41,536 nucleotides of DNA. It comes from Prevotella sp. (GTDB taxonomy: Bacteria; Bacteroidota; Bacteroidia; Bacteroidales; Bacteroidaceae). Below, piece after piece: positions 33,114-41,016 of this stretch (the stretch's first letter is position 1; each line of letters starts with the position of its first letter). The position numbers and the translations under genes are program-made. The stretch spans positions 1 to 41,536 of the forward strand of contig JAFSKJ010000027.1 in the NCBI GenBank assembly GCA_017449025.1, written 5' to 3'. The notes under the pieces are model-generated. The model saw only the letters and a program-made list of their open reading frames with translations. It was not told where the DNA came from and did not search any database.

Positions 33114-34069
33114 TTCACGTTGTTGTTGCGCTCTGCCGCTATCTCCCTTGGCAGCACCTTGCCGTCGACCACCACGAACCTGCGGTCGAACTCCTCGCGT
33201 GTGCGCTTCCACCGCTTGTGTGTCCACAGCCACAGCTCGGGCTGGTGGCGTATGGCGCTCTCCAGCTCGCGGAAGTATATGTCGGTAATCTCGTATTCGC
33301 TGGTTTCCTTAGGCTCGCGCGTGATGAGCCTCATGTCGGCCTCGTAGTAGCCGCGCCGCACGCGCCTCACGTCGGCGAAGAACACCGCATGGCCGGCACT
33401 GCGCGCTATGCGCTCGGTGCCTGTGAGCACGGGCGTGTCGTGGTGTAGGAACTGGCACCAGTGGTGTATGTTGTTCCAGAAGGGCACCTGGTCGGAGATG
33501 TAGCCAATGACCACGGGCTGCCCGTCGCGCCGGTAGGCTGTCAGGCGCCTCAGCGTCTCGGCCATTGGTATGCACACCGCCCCGAAGCGCTGGCGCACGC
33601 TGAGCAGCAGCTTGTCCATGTTCTTGTCCTCCATGGCGTGGTATATCTGCCCGCACTGGGCTTTCGGCGTCACCCACAGCGGCAGCGACGTCACCCACTC
33701 CCAGTTGAACGTGTGGCCTAAGTAAACGGCGCACGACTGCCCCTCGGCCACGCACTTGTCAATATCCTCGATGTTCTTGAACACCATGCGGCGCTTCATC
33801 TCGCTACGGCTCATGGTCATCAGCTTAACCGTCTCCACAAAGTAGTCGCAGAGCCGGTGGTAGAACCGCCGCTCTATTTCCTGCCGCTGGGAGTCGTCCA
33901 GCTCGGGCATTGCCGAGGCCATGTTGCTGCGCACAACCTTCACGCGATAGTGGAACACGCGGTAGAGCAGCACGTAGATAATGTCGCTGAAAATATAGTG
34001 TACGCGGAGTGGAAGCAGTGACAGCAGCCACCACAGGCCATAACTGATGTAGTATACCAATTTGCTCAT
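33110..34069 (-). CDS. LpxL/HtrB-like lipid A acyltransferase
   Basis: 319-residue lysophospholipid acyltransferase-fold protein with one N-terminal membrane segment (about 5-22). The catalytic HxxxxD/E motif is HTFNWE (119-124) in AVYLGHTFNWEWV; further family features are GYISDQVPFWNN and the C-terminal PELWLWTHKRWKRTREEF. Probably adds a secondary acyl chain to lipid A at the inner membrane; Bacteroidota normally carry one such enzyme. It belongs to the rhomboid - EEP - lpxL-like - GT11 run: 21 bp after the EEP gene and overlapping the GT gene by 4 bases. Confidence 0.88.
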   Translation of the reverse strand: MSKLVYYISYGLWWLLSLLPLRVHYIFSDIIYVLLYRVFHYRVKVVRSNMASAMPELDDSQRQEIERRFYHRLCDYFVETVKLMTMSRSEMKRRMVFKNIEDIDKCVAEGQSCAVYLGHTFNWEWVTSLPLWVTPKAQCGQIYHAMEDKNMDKLLLSVRQRFGAVCIPMAETLRRLTAYRRDGQPVVIGYISDQVPFWNNIHHWCQFLHHDTPVLTGTERIARSAGHAVFFADVRRVRRGYYEADMRLITREPKETSEYEITDIYFRELESAIRHQPELWLWTHKRWKRTREEFDRRFVVVDGKVLPREIAAERNNNVK

Positions 34070-34090
34070 TGCAGATAATTGTGATTCGTA

Positions 34091-35182
34091 CTATTTGTCC
34101 TTTATCTTCAGCCAGCACAGCATGGGGTAGTGGTCGCTGATGTCGGTCTCTGCGTCCACCTCGCACCTCACCGGCTCAAAATCCTGCGAACAGAAGATGT
34201 GGTCGATGCGGAAGAAGAAACCCTTCTGCCTGAATGTCAGGCCGAGGCCGCGCCCGGCCTTCTCGAAGCAGTCGGTAAGCCCCCGGCTGATGATGTGGCG
34301 TGAGTAGGAGATGGGGGTGTCGTTGAAGTCGCCGCAGACAATGGTCGGGTACTGGCTGTGCTCGCTGATGTAGCGGTGGACGGCATCGGCAGCCGACGCC
34401 CTTATTACCGACGCACGTGTCAGCTTGCCTGCCAGCAGCATCGACTCCTCGCGCAAGGTGTCACTGCCCATCTCGCCCTTTATCAGATGCTTGTACTGCG
34501 CGCGGTCTTTGATGGTGAGATGCGTGGACTCCAAGTGGTTGTTCACTACGAGCAGTGTGTCGCTGCCCATCTTGAGATAGTAGGCCACCGACCCGTTAGC
34601 CTCCGACTTGTACTCTATCTGCTCACGCTTCACTATAGGAAACCGGCTGTGGATGCCCAGCCCGTTGGAGTATGACTTTGTCACCTTCAGGCACAGAGTG
34701 TCGTTGTATGGGTAGACAGTGGAGTATTTCTGCATCACGTAGCGCCGCCAGGTGTCATAGTCCTCCTGCAGGCACACAATGTCGGCATCCTGTGCTTCAA
34801 GGTATGCCAGCACCCGCTCGAAGCCGTCCTTGTACTTGAAGTTGCCGCCATAGCCGCACACGTTGTACGACACCACCTTTAGCATCTTGCCGCCGTCTTC
34901 CTTGGCAGCATTCATTGGCATATATATACTAATAGGTACGTACGCGAGCGCGAAACCTGCCAACGGCAGCCAGGCCATCTTCCATTTCAGTGTTACCCAC
35001 AGCAGGAGGAAGGCCAGGTTGAGCAGAACAAACACAGGAAGCGCCATGCCCATGCATGCCAGCAACGGATAGTCGGCCGGAGAGAGACGGTCGGAGTAGC
35101 CGGAGACGAGCATAAGCAAGATTACGGCAATGTTGGCAGCAGCCGTCAGCCTGAGGGTAAGGGTCTTCAGAATCTTAAACAT
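34091..35182 (-). CDS. Membrane-anchored endonuclease/exonuclease/phosphatase family protein
   Basis: 363 residues. Three N-terminal membrane segments (about 13-30, 40-63, 70-88), then an EEP (DNase I-like) domain: LKVVSYNVCGYGG, ADIVCLQEDYD (metal Glu), VVNNHLEST, VCGDFNDTP and a final SDHYPMLC. All metal and His/Asp residues of the fold seem present, so it is probably an active phosphodiesterase or phosphatase facing the periplasm; the substrate is unknown. Rhomboid followed by an EEP gene is a common Bacteroidota pair. It starts 31 bp after the rhomboid stop. Confidence 0.88.
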   Translation of the reverse strand: MFKILKTLTLRLTAAANIAVILLMLVSGYSDRLSPADYPLLACMGMALPVFVLLNLAFLLLWVTLKWKMAWLPLAGFALAYVPISIYMPMNAAKEDGGKMLKVVSYNVCGYGGNFKYKDGFERVLAYLEAQDADIVCLQEDYDTWRRYVMQKYSTVYPYNDTLCLKVTKSYSNGLGIHSRFPIVKREQIEYKSEANGSVAYYLKMGSDTLLVVNNHLESTHLTIKDRAQYKHLIKGEMGSDTLREESMLLAGKLTRASVIRASAADAVHRYISEHSQYPTIVCGDFNDTPISYSRHIISRGLTDCFEKAGRGLGLTFRQKGFFFRIDHIFCSQDFEPVRCEVDAETDISDHYPMLCWLKIKDK

Positions 35183-35213
35183 CTTTCATAAATAAGTAGG
35201 CCGGAAAACAACC

Positions 35214-36146
35214 TTACACCTCCTTGCTGGCCTCGAACAGCCGCTTCTTCTCGTCCTTAGTTAGGCTGTCGTAGCCGCTCTTGCGTATCTTGTCGAGTAT
35301 GGCGTCAATCTCGTCCTGCCGCGCCTTCTTGCGGGCGTTGTAGTTCCAGTCGTCCTCGCGCGACCCACCACGCTCCTCGGTGGCCGTGCCCTGCGGAGCA
35401 TTGCCCTTGCGGCGGTCGAAGCTGCGCTTAAGGTTGTCGAAGAACACCTGGCCGCTGGAGCGGTTGTAGCGCGAGTCGGGATGCTTGTTCCAATAGCGAA
35501 TGAGAAGGAATCCGAAGAGCATGCCGCCAAGATGAGCCGTATGTGCAACATTGTCGCCCGACGACTGCATGGCCATGAACAGCTCTATAGCCACGTATCC
35601 TAACACGAACCACTTGGCCTTGATGGGCACGGGCAGGGGGAAGATGAATATCCGCTCGTTGGGAAAGGTCATGCCGAAGGCCAGCAATATGGCATAGACA
35701 GCACCAGAGGCTCCTATCGTGGTCCATCCGTTGAGCTGACCGGCATACTGGTGACCTATCATCATCAGCTCGCCGAACGACACATCAGGCGTCTGGCTGG
35801 CAATGGTAACATAGAACGAGCCTAACTGCGCCAGCTCTTGTGTCAGGCCAGCACCTATGCCGCAGAAAATGTAATAAAAAAGGAACTTCTTCCCTCCCCA
35901 CACATTCTCTATCACCACGCCGAACATCCACAGCGCAAACATGTTGAAAAAGATGTGCGTCAGGTTGGCATGGAGAAAGAGGTAGGTCACAAGCTGCCAA
36001 AGGCGGAAATCGCTCGCCAAGAAAAAGTGAAGACCGCCTGTGTCGGCAAGGTCGATACCCCTCGTCTCGAGCACCCACGTGGCGATAAAAGCCAGCACGT
36101 TGATTGTCAGCAGATTTTTTGTGACAGCGGGCATGTTTTGGAACAT
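35214..36146 (-). CDS. Rhomboid family intramembrane serine protease
   Basis: 310 residues with about six membrane segments. Catalytic dyad: Ser147 in IGASGAVYA and His205 in HTAHLGGMLFG; the oxyanion residues His64 and Asn68 lie in HANLTHIFFNM. A soluble, charged C-terminal tail (about 225-310, RRKGNAPQG...YDSLTKDEKKRLFEASKEV) follows, usual in Bacteroidota homologues. Substrates are unknown. It begins the four-gene minus-strand run, with a promoter shared back-to-back with HU. Met5 (36134) is an alternative start. Confidence 0.93.
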   Translation of the reverse strand: MFQNMPAVTKNLLTINVLAFIATWVLETRGIDLADTGGLHFFLASDFRLWQLVTYLFLHANLTHIFFNMFALWMFGVVIENVWGGKKFLFYYIFCGIGAGLTQELAQLGSFYVTIASQTPDVSFGELMMIGHQYAGQLNGWTTIGASGAVYAILLAFGMTFPNERIFIFPLPVPIKAKWFVLGYVAIELFMAMQSSGDNVAHTAHLGGMLFGFLLIRYWNKHPDSRYNRSSGQVFFDNLKRSFDRRKGNAPQGTATEERGGSREDDWNYNARKKARQDEIDAILDKIRKSGYDSLTKDEKKRLFEASKEV

Positions 36147-36221
36147 ATCGCAAATTTTTATTTTTCAGTTCAACAATTCTTCAATGCTTTTCCGGCACGC
36201 TATTGAGCACCGTTTCGGCTG

Positions 36222-36256
36222 CAAAATTACTAAAAATATCTCTTTCCACCCCCAAA
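36222..36256 (-). promoter_or_regulatory. Rhomboid operon promoter
   Basis: Coding-strand TAATTTTG (36222-36229) with TTTG (36253-36256) 23 bp upstream, slightly longer than the usual 19-21. Confidence 0.55.
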
Positions 36257-36307
36257 ACAGGGCACAAACAAAGAAATTTTCATTAAAAAAGTGATTTTTT
36301 CTGATTT

Positions 36308-36342
36308 TTTGTTGCTTTTCTGAATTCTTTAACCTATATTTG
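36308..36342 (+). promoter_or_regulatory. HU gene promoter
   Basis: TTTG (36308-36311), 23-bp spacer, TATATTTG (36335-36342), 59 bp before the ATG. Back-to-back with the rhomboid promoter. Confidence 0.6.
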
Positions 36343-36401
36343 TGGCGCGAAACGTGATTTTTTTTAGTTTAACACTCAATATTTTACCAAAAAATTAAAT
36401 T

Positions 36402-36671
36402 ATGAACAAGACAGAATTAATCGACAAGATTGCTGCTGGTGCAGAAATCACCAAGGCTGACGCCAAGAAAGCTCTTGACGCTACCGTTGCTGCTATTAAG
36501 GACGCCCTCATCGCAGGCGACAAGGTTTCTCTCATTGGTTTCGGAACGTTCAGCGTCAGCGAGCGCCCCGCACGCGAGGGTATCAACCCCGCCACTAAGC
36601 AGAAAATCCAGATTGCTGCCAAGAAGGTGGCAAAGTTCAAGGCTGGCGCTGAGCTTGCAGAGGCTCTCTAA
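36402..36671 (+). CDS. HU family DNA-binding protein
   Basis: 89-residue nucleoid protein: MNKTELIDKIAAGAEITKADAKKALDATVAAIKDAL forms the helical dimer body, and LIGFGTFSVSERPAREGINPATKQKIQIAAKKVAKFKAG the beta-arm with the conserved GFGTF and the Pro-containing arm tip that intercalates in DNA. Length and motifs are standard HU. Monocistronic with a promoter at 36308 and terminator at 36699; the codon choice looks typical of a highly expressed gene. Confidence 0.96.
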   Translation: MNKTELIDKIAAGAEITKADAKKALDATVAAIKDALIAGDKVSLIGFGTFSVSERPAREGINPATKQKIQIAAKKVAKFKAGAELAEAL

Positions 36672-36698
36672 ACCGCAACTTTGTAATAAAAAAGTCAT

Positions 36699-36733
36699 CG
36701 TGCGGCTGCCTATGCGGGCAGCCGCACGCTTTC
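36699..36733 (+). terminator. Terminator of the HU gene
   Basis: Perfect 12-bp stem CGTGCGGCTGCC / GGCAGCCGCACG with a 6-nt loop, followed by CTTTCTTT, 27 bp after the stop. Confidence 0.88.
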
Positions 36734-36947
36734 TTTATCCTAACTCCTGTTCGCTACGGGGACCTGCCTTCTCATTGACTCTAACCAGCATTTATTGTGG
36801 CTTTCGTCATCTAACCTTGGCCTGCGACTTGCCCTCCGAGTTACTTTAAAGGATTGACAAATAAGCCTCTCTTATGCGCTCAACACAAAAATGCCAACTA
36901 TACAATCACAAAAAGCCAAAGCAAAATGCCACAAAAACCAAAAATCG
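36734..36947. other. Non-coding stretch with a possible 3' gene remnant
   Basis: I see no gene here. At 36846-36862 the sequence ttaaaggattgacaaat matches 15 of 17 bases of the end of the ATPase gene and its trailer (38300-38316), where it encodes the last residues and stop. It may be the remains of an earlier related gene. Confidence 0.35.
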
Positions 36948-36979
36948 CTTGGCGGTATCGATTATTTCTACTAACTTTG
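36948..36979 (+). promoter_or_regulatory. Promoter of the DUF4143 ATPase gene
   Basis: CTTG (36948-36951), 20-bp spacer, TAACTTTG (36972-36979), 36 bp before the ATG. Confidence 0.65.
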
Positions 36980-37015
36980 CACACAAAACGCAAGAATATC
37001 TAAACACTATATTAT

Positions 37016-38311
37016 ATGGGATATTTGAAACGAACAGCCGATGCCGTCCTGGAACAGCACCTTGAAGCCTTTGGCGCAGTCTTGATTGAAGGGCCAAAAT
37101 GGTGTGGTAAAACCACTACTGCCGAGCAGGTGGCCAAGAGCGTTATAAAACTGCAAGATACTGATATGCGCGATGAGTATCTGGCCACTGCTGCCGCAAA
37201 ACCTTCATTGTTGCTGAAGGGTGACACACCGCGTCTGATTGACGAGTGGCAGGATGCGCCGGTATTGTGGGATGCCGTGCGCACAACGGTCGACGACAGA
37301 GGAGGTATGCCTGGGCAATTCATCCTGACAGGTTCCAATACCGTGGATAAGACGAAGATTCATCATTCTGGCACAGGCCGTATATCCAAGTTGGCCATGC
37401 TGCCAATGAGTCTCTGGGAGTCGGGAGAATCGAATGGAAAGATATCGTTGACGGAACTGTTTAACAATCCCTGTCTGGATATTGACGGCATAACCTCTGA
37501 CCTGACAGTGGAAGAACTCATTTTCTGCGGATGCAGAGGAGGATGGCCTGCCACGGTCAACATCAAAAGCGACAAGGCTAAGCTCCTCGTTGCACGCAAT
37601 TACGTCAAGACCATTTGCTCTGAAGACATCAGCCGCGTGGATGGGGTGAAGCGCGATGAACTGCTTGCCCGCATGATTATTCGTGCATACGCCAGAAACA
37701 TTTCTACACTGGCCAAGAAGACAACGCTTATCAAGGATGTGGCAGCATCGGGCGAAGTGTCTTGTTCAGAGCCTACCTTTGACGACTATGTAGAGGCATT
37801 GCGCAAACTCTTTGTGGTATGCGACCTTGATGCCTGGTGTCCTGCCATTAGAAGCAAGACGGCCATCCGCACTGGGCCAAAACGTGCATTTGTCGACCCG
37901 TCAATTGCTGTTGCCGCTTTGGGATTAACCCCTGAAGCCATGTTGAATCAGCTGAAGACTTTCGGCTTCCTTTTCGAGCAAATGTGTATTCGTGACTTCA
38001 AGGCCTACACCCTTGACTTTGAGAGCCACATCTCACACTATAGAGACCGCTATGGATTGGAGTCAGACCTCGTGCTACATCTTGGCGATGGCCGCTATGC
38101 CCTGATAGAATGTAAGCTCGGCAGTCGGGAGATTGAGGATGGCGCGACACACCTGGTGGAGTTGAAACGACTGATCAGAGAATACAACAAACAGGAGAAG
38201 CAAGTGCCTTTACGCGAACCTGATCTGATGATAGTGGTTACGGGGGGGAAGATGGCCTATACTCGCCCTGACGGAGTGAAAATTATTCCCTTAGGGTGTT
38301 TTAAGGATTGA
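37016..38311 (+). CDS. AAA ATPase with DUF4143-type C-terminal domain
   Basis: 431 residues. Walker A GPKWCGKTT (26-34), Walker B PRLIDEWQDAP (about 72-82), sensor FILTGSNT. Residues about 190-300 form a helical and winged-helix part. The DUF4143-type C-terminus carries ESDLVLHLGDGRYALIECKLG (about 347-368), whose Asp...Glu-x-Lys spacing resembles PD-(D/E)XK nucleases. The family is abundant and often multicopy in Bacteroidota, function unsettled; nuclease, toxin-like and mobile roles have all been guessed. It has its own promoter and no partner. Downstream it is followed at once by the same composite repeat that lies upstream of the ATPase at 28274, in inverted orientation. Confidence 0.92.
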   Translation: MGYLKRTADAVLEQHLEAFGAVLIEGPKWCGKTTTAEQVAKSVIKLQDTDMRDEYLATAAAKPSLLLKGDTPRLIDEWQDAPVLWDAVRTTVDDRGGMPGQFILTGSNTVDKTKIHHSGTGRISKLAMLPMSLWESGESNGKISLTELFNNPCLDIDGITSDLTVEELIFCGCRGGWPATVNIKSDKAKLLVARNYVKTICSEDISRVDGVKRDELLARMIIRAYARNISTLAKKTTLIKDVAASGEVSCSEPTFDDYVEALRKLFVVCDLDAWCPAIRSKTAIRTGPKRAFVDPSIAVAALGLTPEAMLNQLKTFGFLFEQMCIRDFKAYTLDFESHISHYRDRYGLESDLVLHLGDGRYALIECKLGSREIEDGATHLVELKRLIREYNKQEKQVPLREPDLMIVVTGGKMAYTRPDGVKIIPLGCFKD

Positions 38312-38363
38312 CGAATCGAGTTGGCAAAGCCGACAAAAGTTAGTTGGAAAGACTGTGAGTCTA

Positions 38364-38427
38364 CTCGGCACCCTCAAGATGAGTGCCCCATCCGGGGCAG
38401 AAATCGAACAAATCTGACCAAAAATCT
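38364..38427. repeat. Two-hairpin repeat block, copy B
   Basis: Inverted copy of 30126-30187. GCCCC-ATCC-GGGGC replaces the GAAA loop of copy A while the stem is unchanged, and the GGCAC...GTGCC pairing is also kept. It ends 5 bp before the 68-bp palindrome, against 41 bp in copy A. Confidence 0.85.
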
Positions 38428-38432
38428 CTTTA

Positions 38433-38540
38433 GTAGGGACTTACTTTATGTATGTCCGATTCTATGCGGGTTTGCGGACATACATGAAGTAAGTCCCTAC
38501 GATGTATGTCCGATTCTATGCGGTTTTGCGGACATACATA
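38433..38540. repeat. 68-bp palindromic repeat, copy B, plus a partial nested copy
   Basis: Full copy 38433-38500 with 26-bp arms (one mismatch) and a loop that is the reverse complement of copy A, bar one base. A partial copy follows at 38502-38540: 11-bp arm ends, the same loop and the matching right arm end. The intact partial loop is the exact complement of loop A. Confidence 0.9.
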
Positions 38541-38590
38541 ATGGACTCGCTACGCGCTTTGCTCGTCGAAGAAGTATAGTTTTATGAAAT

Positions 38591-38669
38591 AGGGTGTCAG
38601 GGTGACAGAATGTCATGCCACAAAGCGTTTGCACCCTGTTTGAGGGTGACAGAGGGTGACAGGAGGGTG
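38591..38669 (+). repeat. Left inverted repeat with GGGTGACA iterons
   Basis: 79 bp: 20 bp identical to the right arm, 17 bp divergent, 42 bp identical. GGGTGWCA occurs at 38592, 38600, 38644, 38654 and 38665. A CACCCT-GTTTG-AGGGTG hairpin lies at 38632-38648. Confidence 0.93.
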
Positions 38670-38699
38670 ACATGTCTGTGGCAATGGACTTTACACACC

Positions 38700-38773
38700 A
38701 AGTGCCATTGGATTTCCGTAAAGTGGCACTTTAGCGCCGTAAAGTGGCACTTTAGCTCAGATAAGTGCCACTT
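38700..38773. repeat. Four-unit 21-bp array of AAGTGSCACTT
   Basis: Cores start at 38700, 38721, 38742 and 38763, exactly 21 bp apart. The first is degenerate (AAGTGCCATTG). Same core and period as the array at 16563-16678; the inner edge is about 125 bp before the start of the gene at 38899, as the other is about 140 bp before mraZ. Confidence 0.92.
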
Positions 38774-38801
38774 AATTTCCAATCGACCACACCTGACGGG
38801 C

Positions 38802-38822
38802 TGTGTCATCATGTATGACACA
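38802..38822. promoter_or_regulatory. Palindrome TGTGTCAT-N5-ATGACACA
   Basis: Perfect 8-bp arms just upstream of a promoter-like TACTTTTTG (38835-38843) for the primase-helicase gene. TGACA is shared with the GGGTGACA iterons of the flanking arms, so one protein might recognise both. Confidence 0.6.
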
Positions 38823-38898
38823 ATGTTTATGGCATACTTTTTGCTTGTTGCAAATTTTGGTAAAATCAAAAAAGTTGAACTAAAAATCTGTTAATCAC

Positions 38899-41016
38899 AT
38901 GAGAGGAATTATTAAAGTAAGGATGAACTATCTCTACCGCCATAAGCAGAGAGATAAGATGGTGACGCTGAACGAAATAGCCAAGTGGACGAAAGAAGGC
39001 AAGTACAAACGGCGCGTCGAAATCGTCAGAGGCACCGACATGATGCCACTCAAGGGAAGAATGGCCTACAGGCCGCTGGCTATCGATGACCTGCCGACGG
39101 TTATGCCTGCTTGCGGACTAACAACAGACAACCCAACGTCCGCGCTGAAGAAACATGGTGAGGACTATGCTTACACTGGACTGGTGCTACTGTCATTCCG
39201 CATCACCGATGGCGTGGATACGCTGGAAAGGCTGCGCCACGTGGTCAACCTGTGGGAGCAGACACTGATGTCGTTTGCAGGAACGAGCGGAAGGTCGCTG
39301 AAGGTGCTGACAGCCTATCGCCTGACAGGCGGTGGGCTACCTACAGACCCGGCGCAAACAGCTCTGTTCCAGCAGTATGCATACAAGCGGGCAGCGGACT
39401 TCGCCTTTGCGTCGACAGGAATCAAGCCCGAGGAGGTTGAGCACAACGGCAGCGAGAGCTTCCGTATGTCATACGATCCGGCAGTTTACTACCAGCCTGA
39501 AGCGCGTCCCGTTGAGATGGAGCAACCCACGGAGCCGCTGACGGAAATGTCGGTACTGCCCATAGAGACCAAGGAGGCAACGCTCGACACTAAGATACTG
39601 CCCGGCTACACCCGCCGAGAGATGGAGGCCACGATGTACAACTTCATCTACCGCAAACTGGCATACGGAGAGAAGCTGGACAAGGAAGTATATCTCGCCA
39701 TTATTGCCACGGAGTGCAGGAATAGCGGCATTGACAAGGAGCTGGCCACGTCACTGACACTCGCAAATGGGGAGTTCTTCGGAAAGGAAGTTCTTGTGCG
39801 CTCTGCCTTCAATGCTGCCTACGAGAAGCACCCGTTGGGCATGCAGAACCCAGTAGAAACCACGCTCATGCACCAGCAGCTGTTGGAGGAGTTCCTGCGC
39901 CGACGCTACATGTTCCGAAAAAACTGCGTGACGGGCGACATAGAGTATCAGGAGAAACATCGCTACATGCTGCAGTGGAAACCGCTCACCGAGGAGGCAC
40001 AGAACGGAATAAACAACGCTGCTATCAGGGAGGGTATCAAGGCATGGCCCAAAGACTTCGAACGCTACATCAATAATGACCACACAGAGAGGTACGACCC
40101 CGTGCGCCAATGGCTCGACGACCTGCCACAGTGGGACGGCCGCGACCGTCTTGGCGAAATGGCCGACCGCGTGCCGACGTCGGTGCCCGACTGGCGCGAC
40201 AACTTCAAAATATGGATGCGCTCGATGGTTAGCCAGTGGCGCTCGGGCCGCGATGCCATGTACGGCGCACAGATGGTGCTGATGCTGGTGGGCGGACAGG
40301 GCACCCGCAAGTCTACCTTCATGCGCATGCTACTGCCAAAGGAGCTGATGCCTTTCTATATCGATCGCATTGACTTCACCAACAAGAAGGAGGCCCTGCG
40401 AGCGCTGAGCCGTTTCCTGCTCATCAACATCGACGAGTACGACCAGGTGTCGAAGGCACAGACTGCCTACCTCAAGCACCTTATCCAGCGCACCGACGTG
40501 AAGGAGCGCAAGCTCTACTCCACCACCTTCGAGCAGAGCCAGCGCTACGCCGCCTTCTGCGCCACCACCAACTCGCTGATGCCGCTGAAGGACGAGAGCG
40601 GCAGCCGCCGATACATGGTGGTAGAGGTCGACGGAACCATTGACACCGACACCCAAGGCGACAAGACCATAGATTACCGTCAGCTCTATGCCCAAATCGT
40701 CTACGAGATTGAGAACGGCGAGGAATATGCCTTCAAGGGCGAGCGCGAGCAGCTGATCATCAGCAGGAACGCCGACTACTATGAGCTGCCCAACGTCGTT
40801 AGCCTCTTCAACGACCATTTCCGCAAGCCAGAGAAGGGCGACATAGTATTTACGGTGAGTCCCACGGAAATCCTCAGCCTCATCAAGAGCGATCTGAAGG
40901 CAAACGTCGTGAATCAGTCAAACGCCACGCTCATAGGCAGTTACCTTCATAGGAACGGCTTTCAGAAAGGCAAAGGTGACAAGCGCCGCTGCTATCTCAT
41001 AGCCCGCAAATCCTGA
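38899..41016 (+). CDS. VapE/VirE-family primase-helicase-like protein
   Basis: 705 residues. The N-terminal part (about 55-205) resembles the BT4734/VirE N-terminal primase-like domain, with TSGRSLKVLTAYRL near 129-142; where family members tend to have acidic residues this one reads LLSFRITDG, so primase activity may be lost. A Pro/Glu linker (200-235) follows, then a helical region and a VirE/VapE helicase-type P-loop domain: QWDGRDRLGE (411-420), Walker A VGGQGTRKSTF (464-474), Walker B FLLINIDEYD (506-515), sensor FCATTN (553-558) and arginine SGSRRYMV. Homologues sit in Bacteroidota prophages and islands and in staphylococcal pathogenicity islands. Here it is the only gene between 79-bp inverted repeats. 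ATG 38899 is used; Met9 and Met21 are alternatives. Confidence 0.88.
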   Translation: MRGIIKVRMNYLYRHKQRDKMVTLNEIAKWTKEGKYKRRVEIVRGTDMMPLKGRMAYRPLAIDDLPTVMPACGLTTDNPTSALKKHGEDYAYTGLVLLSFRITDGVDTLERLRHVVNLWEQTLMSFAGTSGRSLKVLTAYRLTGGGLPTDPAQTALFQQYAYKRAADFAFASTGIKPEEVEHNGSESFRMSYDPAVYYQPEARPVEMEQPTEPLTEMSVLPIETKEATLDTKILPGYTRREMEATMYNFIYRKLAYGEKLDKEVYLAIIATECRNSGIDKELATSLTLANGEFFGKEVLVRSAFNAAYEKHPLGMQNPVETTLMHQQLLEEFLRRRYMFRKNCVTGDIEYQEKHRYMLQWKPLTEEAQNGINNAAIREGIKAWPKDFERYINNDHTERYDPVRQWLDDLPQWDGRDRLGEMADRVPTSVPDWRDNFKIWMRSMVSQWRSGRDAMYGAQMVLMLVGGQGTRKSTFMRMLLPKELMPFYIDRIDFTNKKEALRALSRFLLINIDEYDQVSKAQTAYLKHLIQRTDVKERKLYSTTFEQSQRYAAFCATTNSLMPLKDESGSRRYMVVEVDGTIDTDTQGDKTIDYRQLYAQIVYEIENGEEYAFKGEREQLIISRNADYYELPNVVSLFNDHFRKPEKGDIVFTVSPTEILSLIKSDLKANVVNQSNATLIGSYLHRNGFQKGKGDKRRCYLIARKS

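Noticed and set aside
38700-38773. CRISPR array
   Set aside because: Units are 11-bp cores with 10-bp linkers, far too short for repeats and spacers, and no cas gene is present.
38597-38894. Open frames on both strands through the left arm and array (FAPCLRVTEGDRRV..., KWHF...)
   Set aside because: They are translations of the iteron arm and the 21-bp array; the same peptide appears from the right arm (40918-41148), confirming that DNA repeats create it.
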